Shown: positions 1 to 10,708 of the stretch, piece after piece
Layout of the letters: every line of letters starts with the position of its first letter
How positions within the stretch are numbered: the first letter of the stretch is position 1
Assembly (NCBI GenBank): GCA_029339505.1
Contig: JAQISU010000094.1
Location: 1,292,001-1,356,000 of the forward strand
DNA: 64,000 nt
Source of the DNA: Unio delphinus
Taxonomy: Eukaryota > Mollusca > Bivalvia > Unionida > Unionidae
Reading direction: 5' to 3'
Program-made: the position numbers and the translations under genes
The notes under the pieces: model-generated
Seen by the model: only the letters and a program-made list of their open reading frames with translations
Database searches by the model: none
What the model was told of the DNA's origin: nothing

Positions 1-2639
1 ACTTGCTTAGTGGTTTGAAGGGGTAATCCAGTCGTGACTAAAATAACTTAATTTGCCTGTAATGATAATTGCCGTATTTGCTTTTATTACCTTTCATGAT
101 TTATGACAAGTTCTCCAGAAAACGAATATATGTTACATTACAATATTTTTACATGTTAGAACTCCGCATGTAGTGTGAGATAGCTAAACTCGGGCACACA
201 GTTACAGATGGAAACATCAGTGTTCATTCAGCGATATTACTGCTTGTGTATAAAAGGGAGAATTGAGTTCACTTCAATACATGCGTGAGGTTTAAGATAA
301 TCTAACTTAATGCCTGACTATTAACGCAGCCTAAATCATGATTTTCTCTAAATTTGTCTCCACATTAAAAGACATATGTAAGCTAAAAATTGTAGGCATA
401 TGATTTTGTCTCCTACGTCGCGAAATTATATGTTTAAGTGCAAATCGTCAGAAAATCTATCAAATTTTCTAGATGATATTTGTTTCATACTACCTTTCAA
501 TGTAATGTTAAAATTCATACAATTCATGATTTGTTCCAACGTAAACTCTCTACTCATTTTAATTTATCTTCAATAAGCCTGTAAAATTCTTAGAATGATT
601 CTGTTTCAGTTTTTATTTTTGATAATAGCAGTATTTGTTTCTAATTCAGATACTTGGTGAAAATGCATTTACTTTCTTTGCTTTCCGTGCTTTGAAATCG
701 ATAAATGAGTTATCCATGTTTCATCATTGCTTTTTTTTTAAATATTAACAATACTAACGAAAATAATATTTTAATGAATCCTGTATTTGTGATGCAACAT
801 TTGAAGGCAAAAAACCATGAGAAGGTTACATGTCTAAGGCATGATGGCCCAGTACTAGACATGTCTATAGGTATCACGGTAATAATTGTTTTTCCATAGA
901 CCTCAATGCTAATATTTGGAGAGATAAATATATTTTCTATCCTAATTTATGATGCATCTTACACACTGTTATAGAAAACAATGTTAGATTGTCAATTTGA
1001 TGATGACAAAACCAGGTATTCCATTGCATTTAAGAGAGATAACTCTGTTGGAACTAGAAAGGGGAATGAGTTATCTAGTCACAACATACTTATTTTCAGT
1101 CATGTCTCTCACATTTTCAAAAAATCATAAAAAATACAAAATATGATCTATATAGGAATTAGCATACATTAACATGTTGCCAAGAGGCTAAACGTTTTTT
1201 AAAGCCTAACAGAAAGTACAACTCTTACATAATCCACCAATCATAGCTTGTGTTGTTGTTTATTTCTGAATGCAATCGACCCTACACATTAAGCTCCTCC
1301 CACCTGGACTTGCGCAATTGGTACCGTTATACATATAGACTGTCACAATGCAGACATCATAGCGATATGACAGAAAGTTGTTTAAAGTTACGTTAAAAAT
1401 CCCTCTCTCACACACACACGCACACGATCATATTCGCAATCTCATTCTTCGTCCGGTTCTAATAAATGCAGCATTTAAAGAGTTATAGTTGGATTCTATA
1501 ATTGTACACTAACACTGCACAACAATGAGGATTTATTGCAAAACAATGTCATCATATCAAGCAACGTACATGTTTAAGTGGTTTAGCGACTAAGATGCAT
1601 AAACCAGTTTGTCACCCTCCTTTCTATATGAGTCAAACATTGACAAATGTTCTTTAAGAATAAACAGTTTTTTTTAGCGTAGTGTCTTAATATGTGAATG
1701 TTGAATTAACTTTGCAATGCGTGTTAACATTTATACTTTAATGCCAGCGAGTGCTATTTACAAATGGCGTTCATGCATATTTCAGAACGTTAAGTCTCAA
1801 TAACATCGCATTTGTAGAGATATAATCGTATAATAATTCACTTGTTTCAAACATGGAGTATTCAATATTTATCTAGATTAAGGCATTATAGTGAAATACA
1901 GTTAAATATTGAATTGTGCTAGTGATTCAAATCTTAGAAAAAGTTTTTATTTTGCATTTGGGAGAATAGGACTCACTATTCTTAACGGTTCTACGCCATT
2001 CTTGTTGCTTGGAGTTTAAAGGCAATTTATAACTTGTTATGGCAATGTCATGCTGACAATCTATATTCATTTCTTAAGGATGTAATTTGGCAGCTAACCA
2101 GGATGAAAAGGAATTGCACTGAACCCACAATCTTTTGAATACTAGTTTATTTTCCTAAGAAAGGAAATACCTACTCGTGTTCACGCAAGTTTTGTAATTT
2201 TACCTCAAATTAAAGTTCAAACAAATAACAGCCAAATATACTAACGACAAATAAACACCATTCAAACTACATTCGGTCTTAGTAACGGTTGCTATATACA
2301 AACACGTCTCTACCACAATTGTGCAGACACTTTTGCTTTGATGAAAGAGATAGTTATGTTTTACATAACCTGTATATGTCTTCGTATTTGTACAGGGCTA
2401 AACATAAACAATATATATTTGTATCAAAGATTAGCAGATATGCCAATTGCATTCCTGTTTGTGGTATAGTATACGTAAATTATGAAAAATTGGTTGTTCT
2501 GTACAATCCGGAACCATAATGTATTGAATTCCACTTGAAAATATGTTGTCTTCTGTGTTGTATGTGTGTATTGTTTTTGTTTTGACAAATTAAAGCTAAT
2601 TCTGACGAAATGTAAACTAATAGTGTTCACTTTGTTAAG
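1..2639. other. No gene recognised; probable intron upstream of the transmembrane exon
   Basis: AT-rich DNA without a convincing exon on either strand. A short (CA)n-like run lies near 1410-1428. Open frames at 705 and 2289 are short, have no coding-like codon pattern and no clear splice sites. If the transmembrane exon at 2640 is real, part of this stretch is its upstream intron. Confidence 0.5.
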
Positions 2640-2727
2640 ATTTCACAACTGTTTTCTTCGTATTATTGATTTCCATCCTTGCTGGGCTTGTTGCATTCCT
2701 TCGCAAAAAGAAAGAGAATCAAATCAG
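2640..2727 (+). CDS. Transmembrane exon of a type I membrane protein (partial gene)
   Basis: 88-nt exon bounded by an AG acceptor (2638-2639) and a consensus donor, CAG followed by GTATGT (2728). The only fully open spliced frame enters in phase 1 and leaves in phase 2. It encodes a hydrophobic segment of about 17 residues beginning VFFVLLIS and ending GLVAFL, followed at once by a basic stop-transfer stretch (RKKK). That is the usual pattern at the inner face of a type I single-pass protein. An in-frame TAA just before the acceptor excludes a longer exon. Phase 1 entry is typical of exons that follow extracellular modules. The remaining exons are not identified, so the family is unknown. A receptor related to the WSC/lectin gene at the other end of the window is possible but unproven. 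No GC-rich or repeat features suggest a transposon origin. Confidence 0.55.
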
Positions 2728-3169
2728 GTATGTATTGTAAGCAAGAAGAGGACAAGAAAACAAATATTGCAGAATATTAACATCGAGACAATCCAATTGA
2801 TTAATTACATGTAATGATATGGTAATCAAACATTTATCTTTATCACATAACTCGTGCACTCAAAGCACTCGTCATTATCAGTCCAATCTAGGTTGTTTTG
2901 ACATCTAATTTGCACAAATCCCAAAATAGTATTTAGTTATTGCAGCCTGAAACACGATAATATTTTCTTGGTAAAAGTTTATAATGTTGAACCAGACGTA
3001 ACATTATGTAATTGATATTCTAAAAAGTCCAAATCGTCCTTATTAAACACCGGAATCTGTTTTGTGAGTTTTATCTCGAAACAGACGAATATTAACCAAC
3101 CATCCGGATCAGATCAATTGATCTACATGCCCAATCTATGCATGTATTATTCTTCGTCTTCATTTAATA

Positions 3170-3217
3170 TTCTTCTTCTTCTTTTTTTTTCTTCTTCTTC
3201 TTCTTCTTCTTCTTCTT

Positions 3218-3248
<31 letters not shown>

Positions 3249-3282
3249 TTCTTCTTCTTCTTATTATTATTATTATTATTAA

Positions 3283-3316
<34 letters not shown>
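3170..3316. repeat. Compound (CTT)n-(ATT)n microsatellite
   Basis: Uninterrupted CTT repeats from about 3190 to 3246 pass through mixed CTT/ATT into pure ATT repeats to 3316. The serine/tyrosine-rich open frame over it (3064-3282) is a by-product of the 3-nt period. Confidence 0.95.
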
Positions 3317-3386
3317 TCAAATATAAACATATAAACATTTTCTCTATATCTTTTATATATCTAAATGGCGTTGGGTCTATAATTCT

Positions 3387-3657
3387 TCCTAACTAAATCC
3401 AAAATTTCGTTTGAGAGCTGTAGCTTGTATACTAACAAAGATGAGGATACGTGTAAGCACGGTGACCCACGCATGTATCATATATAGTTCACCACGAGGC
3501 AGAGGCAAATATCTGTCTTTATAAGGAAAAAACTTTGTCTTCAATTCAAAATTATGAATACTTTCTTTCAATTGTTCTGACAGAGCTGCGTTAGTATACA
3601 TATCGTTCATAATCTGTCGTTTCTCAATTTTAGATTTTCTAATTGTTTCAAATGATA
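3387..3657 (-). CDS. Possible cytoplasmic-tail (juxtamembrane-like) exon of a receptor, minus strand
   Basis: A minus-strand open frame (3389-3673) with coding-like codon use. It reads KSKIEKRQIMNDMYTNAALS and then a charged, amphipathic segment ending in FPYKDRYLPLPRGELY. The Tyr-x-Asn motif and the F..Y..LP.G pattern recall the juxtamembrane region of receptor tyrosine phosphatases and other receptor tails. That resemblance is from memory and weak. A minus-strand AG lies near 3657-3658. An exon beginning there enters in phase 2, which matches the phase-2 exit of the plus-strand transmembrane exon at 2640-2727. A weak donor (GTGAAC) follows the LPRG codons. Since the two exons lie on opposite strands they cannot be in one transcript as assembled. 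It may be a separate gene, an inverted exon copy, or chance. Confidence 0.3.
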
Positions 3658-3673
3658 CATAATTGAGTGTCAA

Positions 3674-3800
3674 TTAGGTTATATTGCTTATCCAGAACCA
3701 TATGTTTTTCATCCTCTACTACAATCAAGTGTGTCCTTCGGAAACAAAATAACAAAATTATCTCACAAGACAAGCGTTGAACCATTCTAAATACTTTTAA

Positions 3801-3898
<98 letters not shown>

Positions 3899-5212
3899 TG
3901 ACAGGCAAACACATTTACAACACACGGACCGTCTAATCAAATAATACATAAAGTTTTACCCAGATAAAGTGAAGAGAAGCTTTCTTAACTTCTCATCTTT
4001 TTTATGAAGACACGGTGCAGGTAGAATTTATTGTAATTATTTATTTAAATAGGCATACGCATGTTCATTGTGTAAATGTACAAAATATTGTTAAGCTATC
4101 AAATTCTATATCTACAACATTGTATGGAACCTTGCAAAAGTTAGTCAATAAAAGCTGGAAGGATTGGACGTACCCACACAAACACTTGTTATAAGACATA
4201 TATTTAGACATTAATTTATGCTTGATTTAAATAATGAATACTCAATTTGGGTTGATGAATGCAACGTGTGCTCAATAGTATTGGACGAAGCTAGTCGTCT
4301 TGAATTTATACTTAAATGGTACATTTCAGAAATAATGTATCATTAGGTTTTTGACAAAATTTAGTCAATATTTAATAGAACTTAAGAAAATCATTTGCGT
4401 ATTTAGTAGTACGGTTTTGGAAACCATGACGTTGAATAAATTTTAATTTTGTCAATTCTGTGCATCATAACTATACATTCTCAGATTATGTCCAGCAAAT
4501 GACCCCCTGTATAAAAGACCATCCACATATGGACCCTAGTGGATAACCATATGATAAAATTTCATTTTCACGATTGTTTGAAAATTTGGTTTTCTGTCTT
4601 GGAAATATGGCAAGTGCTGCAGTGAAATTGTGTTAGGGTTTAGTAGGTTGACGGATAAATGATTCCTTCTGGCTGGTAAGTGCATTATTTAACAATACGT
4701 ATTGCAAGTATATTTTTGATTCAACTGGGCCACAGTGGAGATACTTAGCACACTTATAATAAAACATGTTTGACATATCTCATTTCTGGCTATTACTACG
4801 TTTTCAGTAGTTGTTTGGATGGCTGGGAGGCTAAGAAGTGTATAGGTATATATTATATGGGCACGGAGAAGTGATTTGTGTCATAATTAATTTTACATAC
4901 ATTGAAAATGTATCCTATATTTTACACAATCAAGTTTAAACGAGGTATTTAAAACGAGTCAGTTTGCTTTAGCTTCATTTAAAGACGCTGAACTGAAAAT
5001 GTACTGATATATGACTGCATCTAGAATAAAACTGACCTTGCAGTGTGGAACCCACTAATATAATACCAAAATGCTCAAGGTGTATGCGTGATGCGTGCGT
5101 GTCTTTATCCCTCTCGAAATGTTTGTGTGTGGTGTGTTCTCGTAGATAAATTGACCTTAAGTTACTATGCCTTTGTTTTATTTTTGCTGTTGCTGTTTGA
5201 TGTTAAATAAAT
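3674..5212. other. No gene recognised apart from an (AT)n tract
   Basis: Apart from the (AT)n run at 3804-3896 this is AT-rich sequence with no exon, RNA gene or mobile element that I can support. The open frame 3648-3914 on the minus strand is mostly the dinucleotide repeat. Confidence 0.5.
3804..3896. repeat. (AT)n microsatellite
   Basis: About 46 uninterrupted AT dinucleotides. Confidence 0.97.
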
Positions 5213-5380
5213 ATGTCAGGCACAGCAGAATACAGCAAATGTTTCTCTTTTCAAAGTAGTTCTGAGCGCGTCGACACCTTGAATCGACATTACCGACCAC
5301 CTAAACACGGTGCACCTCTGTTTGTGTCAGATCAACTCATTCAACCAACAAAGAAAATATATGGACTCTGTTGCGTGTAA
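5213..5380 (+). CDS. Short coding-like ORF, 55 codons, unrecognised
   Basis: ATG at 5213, TAA at 5378. Codon use is balanced and GC-richer than the surroundings. The peptide includes RVDTLNRHYRPPKHGAPLFV. The RxY..P..HGPLF-like pattern faintly resembles tyrosine recombinases of DIRS/Crypton-type elements, in the segment before the catalytic H-x-x-R, but no catalytic residues are present. An acceptor-like pyrimidine run ending in AG lies inside the frame, so this may equally be a terminal exon starting near 5258. It could be a transposon fragment or a host exon; I do not recognise it. Confidence 0.25.
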   Translation: MSGTAEYSKCFSFQSSSERVDTLNRHYRPPKHGAPLFVSDQLIQPTKKIYGLCCV

Positions 5381-6737
5381 CACGTATATATTTGCATTTG
5401 ACCTTCTTTATGGAAGGAACTCGTCAAGGTGTCATCAATGAATGGATTGATGTAAACTGTTATATACTGACTTAATCGATGTACTTCCAAGTAGCACACA
5501 TTAAATGTTATGCGGACGTTATTCGGACCAGTTTAGTTAAGGAAAATGTCACCGTGTGCAGATAGAGCTTTATCCAATTTATATTTGTGTTATAGAAGAA
5601 ACAAATATTATGTATGTTTAGATATGACTCGCGTCCAACATATTTCGTTAAATTTGTGTAAATTTATTGTTGTCACAATACAATCCATCTGGAAGACCGG
5701 ACTAAATTGTTTAACTTTATTTTCTAATGCATTCATTGCGACACCAAAGAATCTAATCGGTCTGAGACGATGCACATTATAATACTATTTGTGACATATG
5801 CTGGGTTCAGATGATTTTACCAGTCTGACCCTGTCCTTTTGATGGTGGAAGAATAATTATAAACGTTTTTGCGTTGCCCGACCCAAAATTAATTTAGAAC
5901 CATGTGTTATCAAGTAAGTCGGACAAGCCACTGTTTATTGTTACACATGACCGCGGGCTAACACCATCCCTTACGTAAGTTTGCCATAGTTAAGAGAGGA
6001 AGCTGACCAAAGCCCGTCAGATGTGTAATTAGCACCATGGGCTGGAAGGATGTTTTGTACATCAAAAAAGCTGCCAGAAGGAGTGGGCGTGCCTTATCTT
6101 CTGGATACGCTGACTGACCGCCCGATTGAATAAGTCGAATGGATAGGGTCCCATCGCTACCCAATCAGAATCGAGATAGGGGTGGGACCCTGATTTATTT
6201 TAAAATATAATATCTTTAACCGGCCGACTAGCTTTAGTTCGCTGTAATCCGTAGAGAAGGGATTGTCAGAAGAAGATAGAACTCCGGCGGCCATACGTTA
6301 ATTGGCGGTAAAACCTTAGGACAGAAATCTAAGTGTAGCTTCTAAAAAGGTCAGTGAGCTATTTGTTCGATCTTTGCTGTCTGCGACTGCATTTAATTGT
6401 AGATCGGGTATATACGTATTATTACTAAAATCGTAGTAGGAGTAATTATTTTGTGATGTTGATATGTTTGTATATTTTGAAGAATGGGTTCCTATTTGTA
6501 AAGAATCGTATTGCTTGCTAGCCGTCGTAAGAATTAATACTATTATAATTCGCTATTTGGTTATTTTATAGTACAATAACACATTATCCATGTAATTATA
6601 GAAATTGAATGGTATCTTTGAAATGATTTCACTGTGAGAAATTAATAATATGAATATTTGAATATTTGTGTACGCTTGTGGGAGTGTAGTGTACAGACAT
6701 ACGTCTGGCTGTCGTAATATTGTAAGTACAATGAGAT

Positions 6738-6850
<113 letters not shown>

Positions 6851-7060
6851 TATACTTATGTGATATGATGTATGGATATATGTATGATATCGTGCTATTA
6901 CGCCATTGTTTCCCTATAAGAGTGTGTGGGAATTTCGATGTGTATGTATGCGTGTCCTAAAAGGTAATAGCCTTATCTGATGGTTAATTGATGATTTAGT
7001 GTGAGGTGAGATGTGATAAACCCTATGTTAACGCCTTGTGATTTTCAAAGGAAGCTTCGA

Positions 7061-7235
7061 GGGACAGACTAGTGAGTGGTCCCAGTGTCTCCGTTATAGA
7101 CGGAAGAAAGAGAAGGAAAGAGGGAAATCTGGAGAGGAAGTTTCGGTGAACAGACCAGGGAAAGTGGTCCCAATAGTCGTGATAAAGAACGGAAGGAAAA
7201 TGAAGAAGGAGAGAAGTCGGGAGAGGTAGAATCCA
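7061..7235. repeat. Imperfect tandem duplication, about 88-bp unit, purine-rich
   Basis: Two units share the order ACAGAC...GTGGTCCCA...CGGAAG...GGAGAGGA. The first runs from about 7061, the second from about 7149. Open frames here on both strands reflect the base skew and not a gene. Confidence 0.6.
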
Positions 7236-7409
7236 GGAGGAGTGGGAGGATCGGATAAATAGATGAGTACAACCAAAGGCCAGGTGGAAAATCGAACTCA
7301 CACTGAAAATCATTAGATGAAATAGGCTATCACTTAAAGGACGAGTGATCGTGTGACATTTAAATTTATAGGCTTCATTAAATTGTTATTGTTGAATTTC
7401 ATCTTCGTG

Positions 7410-7490
<81 letters not shown>
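7410..7490. repeat. (TA)n microsatellite at the 5' LTR copy
   Basis: TA dinucleotides directly upstream of the LTR-end repeat. A shorter (TA)5 run occupies the same place before the second copy at 9125-9134. Confidence 0.97.
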
Positions 7491-7498
<8 letters not shown>

Positions 7499-7650
7499 AT
7501 TTAACCATCGGCAGAGCTGACTGGGGGCTCAGAGCCGTATACCTATTTGGTCTTTAATTTAAATTTAAATTCACGAGCCAGGTGGAACTTTCATAATATT
7601 TTAATCAATACTTTGGAAGTACCCCACCCCAACCTTCCCAGAACGCTAAA
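7491..7650 (+). mobile_element. LTR 3' portion, 5' copy
   Basis: 158 bp (7491-7648) repeated without indels at 9135-9292, with about four substitutions. It flanks the gag ORF and is followed directly by a primer-binding-like sequence (7652). This arrangement fits the 3' end of a 5' LTR. The expected terminal CA may be mutated here (CTAAA against CTACA in the other copy). Confidence 0.7.
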
Positions 7651-7651
7651 T

Positions 7652-7670
7652 TGGGCGCTTTCGTCCGGGA
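7652..7670 (+). promoter_or_regulatory. Candidate tRNA primer-binding site
   Basis: Starts TGGGCGCTTTCGTCCGGGA one base after the LTR end. The TGG complements a tRNA CCA tail. Continuing to about 7677, the reverse complement reads TTCAAATCCCGG, like a TPsiC loop and stem. The spacing between that arm and CCA is about two bases longer than in a standard tRNA, so the primer tRNA cannot be named. Confidence 0.45.
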
Positions 7671-7997
7671 TTTGAATTAGACATAACTATTAGTTTAAAG
7701 ACCTAAAAATTATTTGTTAGGAGTATTAATGAACGGTGTGAAACAGTTGTGAGTTATTTTCCATCCTGTGTTTTTTAATTTTTATGATATTCTCATCTCA
7801 TGTTTGTTTTATTTAATATTTGCATGCTTTGTAGATCTTTAATTACCTGCAGTAGTTGTGAAGCAAATATCGAGCAAATATCTTACCTGAACGAAATTAG
7901 TTGTTGTCGACAGGTAAGTATTTGGCTAGGAACTTGTAATATCGGTCCATTGTTAGTAGAGTTGAGATAAGGTATCACTTCGTATTAGTATAACAAC

Positions 7998-9143
7998 ATG
8001 GCTACAGAAAGGCAAATGATCAAGGAGTACCGTGTCATTGGGTCGGAAGATCTTGGGTACGAGAGAGATCGCCTGGCAGCATTTATCGAAGAAAGAATCA
8101 AGGAATGGAAGGCAGAAAAAGCAGCGGAGAGAGAAAGAGAGAGAGAGAAAGAACTGGGGCTAGCAAGACTTGCTCACACTCTCGAAATGGAGAAGGTAAA
8201 GCTAGCAGCTAGGGACAGCGATAGGGACGGCGCTAGTACGAGTTCCGGACGGACCGGACAACCCTTCATCGACCACCGACTGGCCCAGATAAACATCAAC
8301 GATAAGGAGGAGTCTATCAAAGATTTTCTCGTGCAGTTTGAGAAACTTGCTCACGCTCATCAAGTTCCTGAGCAACATTGGGCGATTAATGTTTCAGCCT
8401 TTTTGCAAGGTGCAGCTCGTGAAGTCTACCATGGCTTAGCTGCAGACGATGCAGACGATTATAATGCGCTCAAGAAGGCCCTTCTTTGCCATTATCGGCT
8501 AACCGCCGAAACGTACCGTAAACTTTTTCGGGACTCGACGAAAAAGGCAACGGAAACCCACTCTCAATTCCACAACCGTGTTCGAGGGTTATTTGAGAAG
8601 TGGATGATGATGGCCGAAGTCGAACGTTCGTACGAGGGGTTACGCGAGGTTATACTCAAGGAGCATGTCCTGAATACTTACCGTCGCGAGTTGACAGTCT
8701 TCCTAGCAGAGAGGAAGCACCGTACGCTCGAAGAGATCGCTAGCATGGCGGAGCGATACGAACAGGCGCACTCGAAGAGTGGAAGTTCCGGAGGTGCGGA
8801 CCGATCCCGACCCACTGAGTCGCGCTGGGTGCTTGAGGTGGAGCCGGCTTTCCGTAACCGTCAGGGCGACGGGATGGCCGGAGGGGGATCTACAGGTAGG
8901 GATGCCACCCATAGACCTGGACAGGCCTCACCCCCGAAAGCGGGATTTGCAGATCGGCGAGGGCCGCCGAAGTGTTACAACTGCAAGCGCCCGGGGCATT
9001 TAGCCACGGACTGTCCCAAGGGGAGACAGACCCAGGTGAATGCCGTCGCTAGGAATGATTATGAGCCGGGAGTAAGTTGCAAACCTTCAAATCTCGCGTC
9101 TGCTACTGTCATCGGAGAAGGTGCTATATATATATGTATATAA
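7998..9143 (+). CDS. gag: Gag-like polyprotein of a Ty3/gypsy-type LTR retrotransposon
   Basis: Open for 381 codons from ATG 7998. The N-terminus is charged and coiled-coil-like (residues about 30-75, rich in E, K and R). A capsid-like region follows at about 100-260 (WAINVSAFLQGAAREVYHGL, then a Y..F/R..L helix-rich block). Its C-terminal half (about 170-255, with LREVILKEHVLNTYRRELTVF) resembles a SCAN domain. A CCHC zinc knuckle occupies residues 326-339 (C326, C329, H334, C339). Gag packages element RNA and forms cytoplasmic particles. There is no pol: the frame runs from about codon 374 into a short (TA)n and then into the second LTR-end copy. The element is therefore internally deleted and cannot move alone. 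The gag frame itself has no stop, so the deletion looks recent. Confidence 0.85.
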   Translation: MATERQMIKEYRVIGSEDLGYERDRLAAFIEERIKEWKAEKAAEREREREKELGLARLAHTLEMEKVKLAARDSDRDGASTSSGRTGQPFIDHRLAQININDKEESIKDFLVQFEKLAHAHQVPEQHWAINVSAFLQGAAREVYHGLAADDADDYNALKKALLCHYRLTAETYRKLFRDSTKKATETHSQFHNRVRGLFEKWMMMAEVERSYEGLREVILKEHVLNTYRRELTVFLAERKHRTLEEIASMAERYEQAHSKSGSSGGADRSRPTESRWVLEVEPAFRNRQGDGMAGGGSTGRDATHRPGQASPPKAGFADRRGPPKCYNCKRPGHLATDCPKGRQTQVNAVARNDYEPGVSCKPSNLASATVIGEGAIYICI

Positions 9144-9294
9144 TTTAACCGTCGGCAATGCTGACTGGGGGCTCAGAGCCGTATACCTATTTGGTCTTTA
9201 ATTTAAATTTAAATTCACGAGCCAGGTGGAACTTTCATAATATTTTAATCAATACTTTGGAAGTACCCCACCCCAACCTTCCCAAAACGCTACA
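9125..9294 (+). mobile_element. LTR 3' portion, 3' copy, ending the deleted element
   Basis: Second copy of the 158-bp repeat (about 97% identical), entered directly from gag through (TA)5. It ends ACGCTACA, a plausible LTR terminus. No clear target-site duplication was found after it. The 5' part of this LTR and all of pol are missing. Confidence 0.7.
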
Positions 9295-10668
9295 AACGTC
9301 TTACTCATCATATAAGCAAACTATTTCATGAATATTACATTCTTTAATACCGTTGCTCAAAACCTTTTCCTGTAGATATAGAGCAATTATTAAATGATAA
9401 ATACTGAGAAAAATAATAAATGACGGTACTCTCATATATAAACGCAAGTGGATTAAATTATGGTTCACATTCTTTATCTTGTATTAATCACAAATATAAC
9501 CCCATCCATATCGATAGGGATATAGAGAATTTGAAAACTGATAAACAAAGTCAAAATAGCATGCCGCTACATATTCAGCTGCGAATAGAGAACATGAAAA
9601 CTAGGACCACGTTTAAATAGCGAAATATGAAAACAATTCGACCATGGACAGGCAAACCAAATAGTTCAGCATTTAGAAATCCCTAGAAGGGGGGAGGGGA
9701 AGCATTCGTCAACATAAACGAAAACATAGAAAATCGCATCATCCTGAAAATAAACAGATGCTAATAATGTCAGACAATATTGTGGAGGAAGACAAGAAAT
9801 ACGTATAAAGAAAATAAAACAAATAATCGCATCATCATGCAGAAACAGATGTTATTAATTCATTAAACACGGCTGTGAATATAGTCTCTTGGACAAACTA
9901 GAAGGCACGCATGGAAAGAAAACGGAAAGGAGGAAGAGAGAGAAAAGGAAGAGCAAACACAACAATACCATGGAAAAGATCTGACGGAATAGATGCTTTT
10001 TGGGGGGTAATTGCTTTTGGTGTTGAATTAAATTTGTAACAAAGAATGATCGAAATATTACAACCTTGCAACACATTATTTATAGAAGGTCATGTTTTTG
10101 AATGATCGTTTCGCATCTTTTTTTCACAATCAGATATGCCAATGTAACTTACGGCATTAACACTTGGCACAAATAAAAACGCGGTCAGACATTGCAATAA
10201 GAGAAAACGAATTTATTGATGTCATCAGAAGAATAATTTTAAACAAGGTTTGTTGCTTGTTTCACATTCGCGACAATCGTCTAAACCAAGCAACGTCAAC
10301 AAATAGAAAATATTTATGTGTTCAATTCAACAGATGTCGTATTAATAAACTCTTTCCATTTTGACAATGTCATTAAACTCACAAATTACGGATGCATCTG
10401 AATGTCATTTTTTCAAGTGTGCTTATAATTATTATTTATATATGCACTACAGTACTTATTAAACACTCAATGAACGTGTGTAAAGTTGTACAATGTCTTG
10501 AATGCAATCGACCCTATCTGGCATAAAGATCTTTTTCAAAGACTTAAAGCTGTGGAACATAATCAGATCTGATATATTATTACAAAGTATCATTGCGATA
10601 AAATGCAACCATGTTAAAACTGCACACACTACAGTAGAGTCTCATTCAGAAATATAACGGCAAATTTA
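9295..10668. repeat. Intergenic DNA with two imperfect units of a dispersed ~95-bp repeat (about 9715-9850)
   Basis: The phrase AATCGCATCATC occurs near 9733 and again near 9820, each followed by related A-rich sequence. A similar arrangement recurs at about 25757-25890. No gene is recognised in the rest. A hydrophobic minus-strand frame at 9855-10076 arises from a purine-rich tract. Confidence 0.4.
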
Positions 10669-10708
10669 ATCAACATTATTGATTACTGAACATATCAATA
10701 ATGTTGAT
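10669..10708. other. Perfect 15-bp hairpin
   Basis: ATCAACATTATTGAT (10669-10683) and its exact reverse complement (10694-10708) are separated by a 10-base loop. No gene adjoins it. It could be a cruciform, a transcript hairpin or the relic of a MITE end. Confidence 0.7.

Noticed and set aside
9855..10076. Hydrophobic minus-strand frame resembling a transmembrane segment
   Set aside because: It derives from a purine-rich plus strand (AG runs read as Leu/Phe/Ser on the other strand) and lacks convincing exon borders.
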